In this document: positions 14,371 through 14,394 of the stretch, piece by piece
Numbering within the stretch: position 1 is the stretch's first letter
Layout of the letters: each line of letters begins with the position of its first letter
DNA from: Deltaproteobacteria bacterium
GTDB taxonomy: Bacteria > Myxococcota > Polyangia > Haliangiales > Haliangiaceae
Length of the DNA: 14,394 bases
Direction of reading: 5' to 3'
Assembly (NCBI GenBank): GCA_018262455.1
Contig: JAGSPR010000131.1
Coordinates: 1 to 14,394 of the forward strand
Position numbers and translations under genes: made by a program
The notes under the pieces: generated by a model
The model's database searches: none
Told to the model about the DNA's origin: nothing
What the model saw: only the letters and a program-made list of their open reading frames with translations

Positions 14371-14394
14371 GCGATCGCGGGGCGCCAGCGCGAG

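Overview
The window is very GC-rich with strongly GC-biased third codon positions, and nearly all of it is coding. It looks like chromosome from a Myxococcota-type (former deltaproteobacterial) organism, perhaps of the Kofleria/Haliangium kind. That placement is an inference from composition, Gly-Ser-rich lipoprotein linkers, carboxypeptidase-regulatory-like repeat proteins and a large NAD-type glutamate dehydrogenase; no rRNA is present to confirm it. I see no tRNA or rRNA genes, insertion sequences, CRISPR arrays or prophage signs, and no gene-free stretch over 300 bases (the longest, 3874-4065, is 192 bases and holds nothing I can identify).

Layout. (1) 1-2021, plus strand: the C-terminal end of a large NAD-specific glutamate dehydrogenase overlaps by one base an RsmB/NOP-family rRNA cytosine-C5 methyltransferase. 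(2) 2152-3873, plus: an unusual protein joining a CelD/BioF2-like acyltransferase region to a second, C-terminal GNAT domain. (3) 4066-4356, minus: acylphosphatase, divergent from (4) 4431-5300, plus: a calcineurin-like metallophosphoesterase. (5) 5317-7314, plus: a possible terminator, a promoter and a leader hairpin, then rpmE (zinc-type ribosomal protein bL31), prfA (release factor 1) and a small translationally coupled lipoprotein. (6) 7353-10298, plus: a 981-residue membrane-anchored stalk-like protein with about nine ~90-residue beta-sandwich repeats capped by a PDZ domain. (7) 10299-11770, minus: a two-gene extracytoplasmic redox operon, a DsbA-like lipoprotein (CPHC) followed by a TlpA-like thioredoxin (WCKPC). 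(8) 11830-14370, plus: a FadR-type TetR repressor and both electron transfer flavoprotein subunits (etfB, etfA).

The most informative regulatory signal is at 11830-11882. A good sigma70-like promoter ends 8 bases before the repressor's ATG, and an almost ideal inverted repeat with arms TGAATGA/TCATTCA covers the start codon. The arms match, from memory, the operator of Bacillus subtilis FadR, the acyl-CoA-responsive TetR regulator of beta-oxidation genes including etfBA. Repressor, operator and etfBA therefore read as one autoregulated fatty-acid-oxidation module. Several other genes also have a -10-like hexamer a few bases before the start codon and no clear Shine-Dalgarno, which suggests leaderless or near-leaderless mRNAs. 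I do not see a clearly new multi-gene system; the unusual items are local (operator over the start codon, rpmE leader hairpin, PDZ-capped repeat protein, extra Cys-containing domain in the DsbA-like lipoprotein, insertion near the ETF-beta recognition loop).
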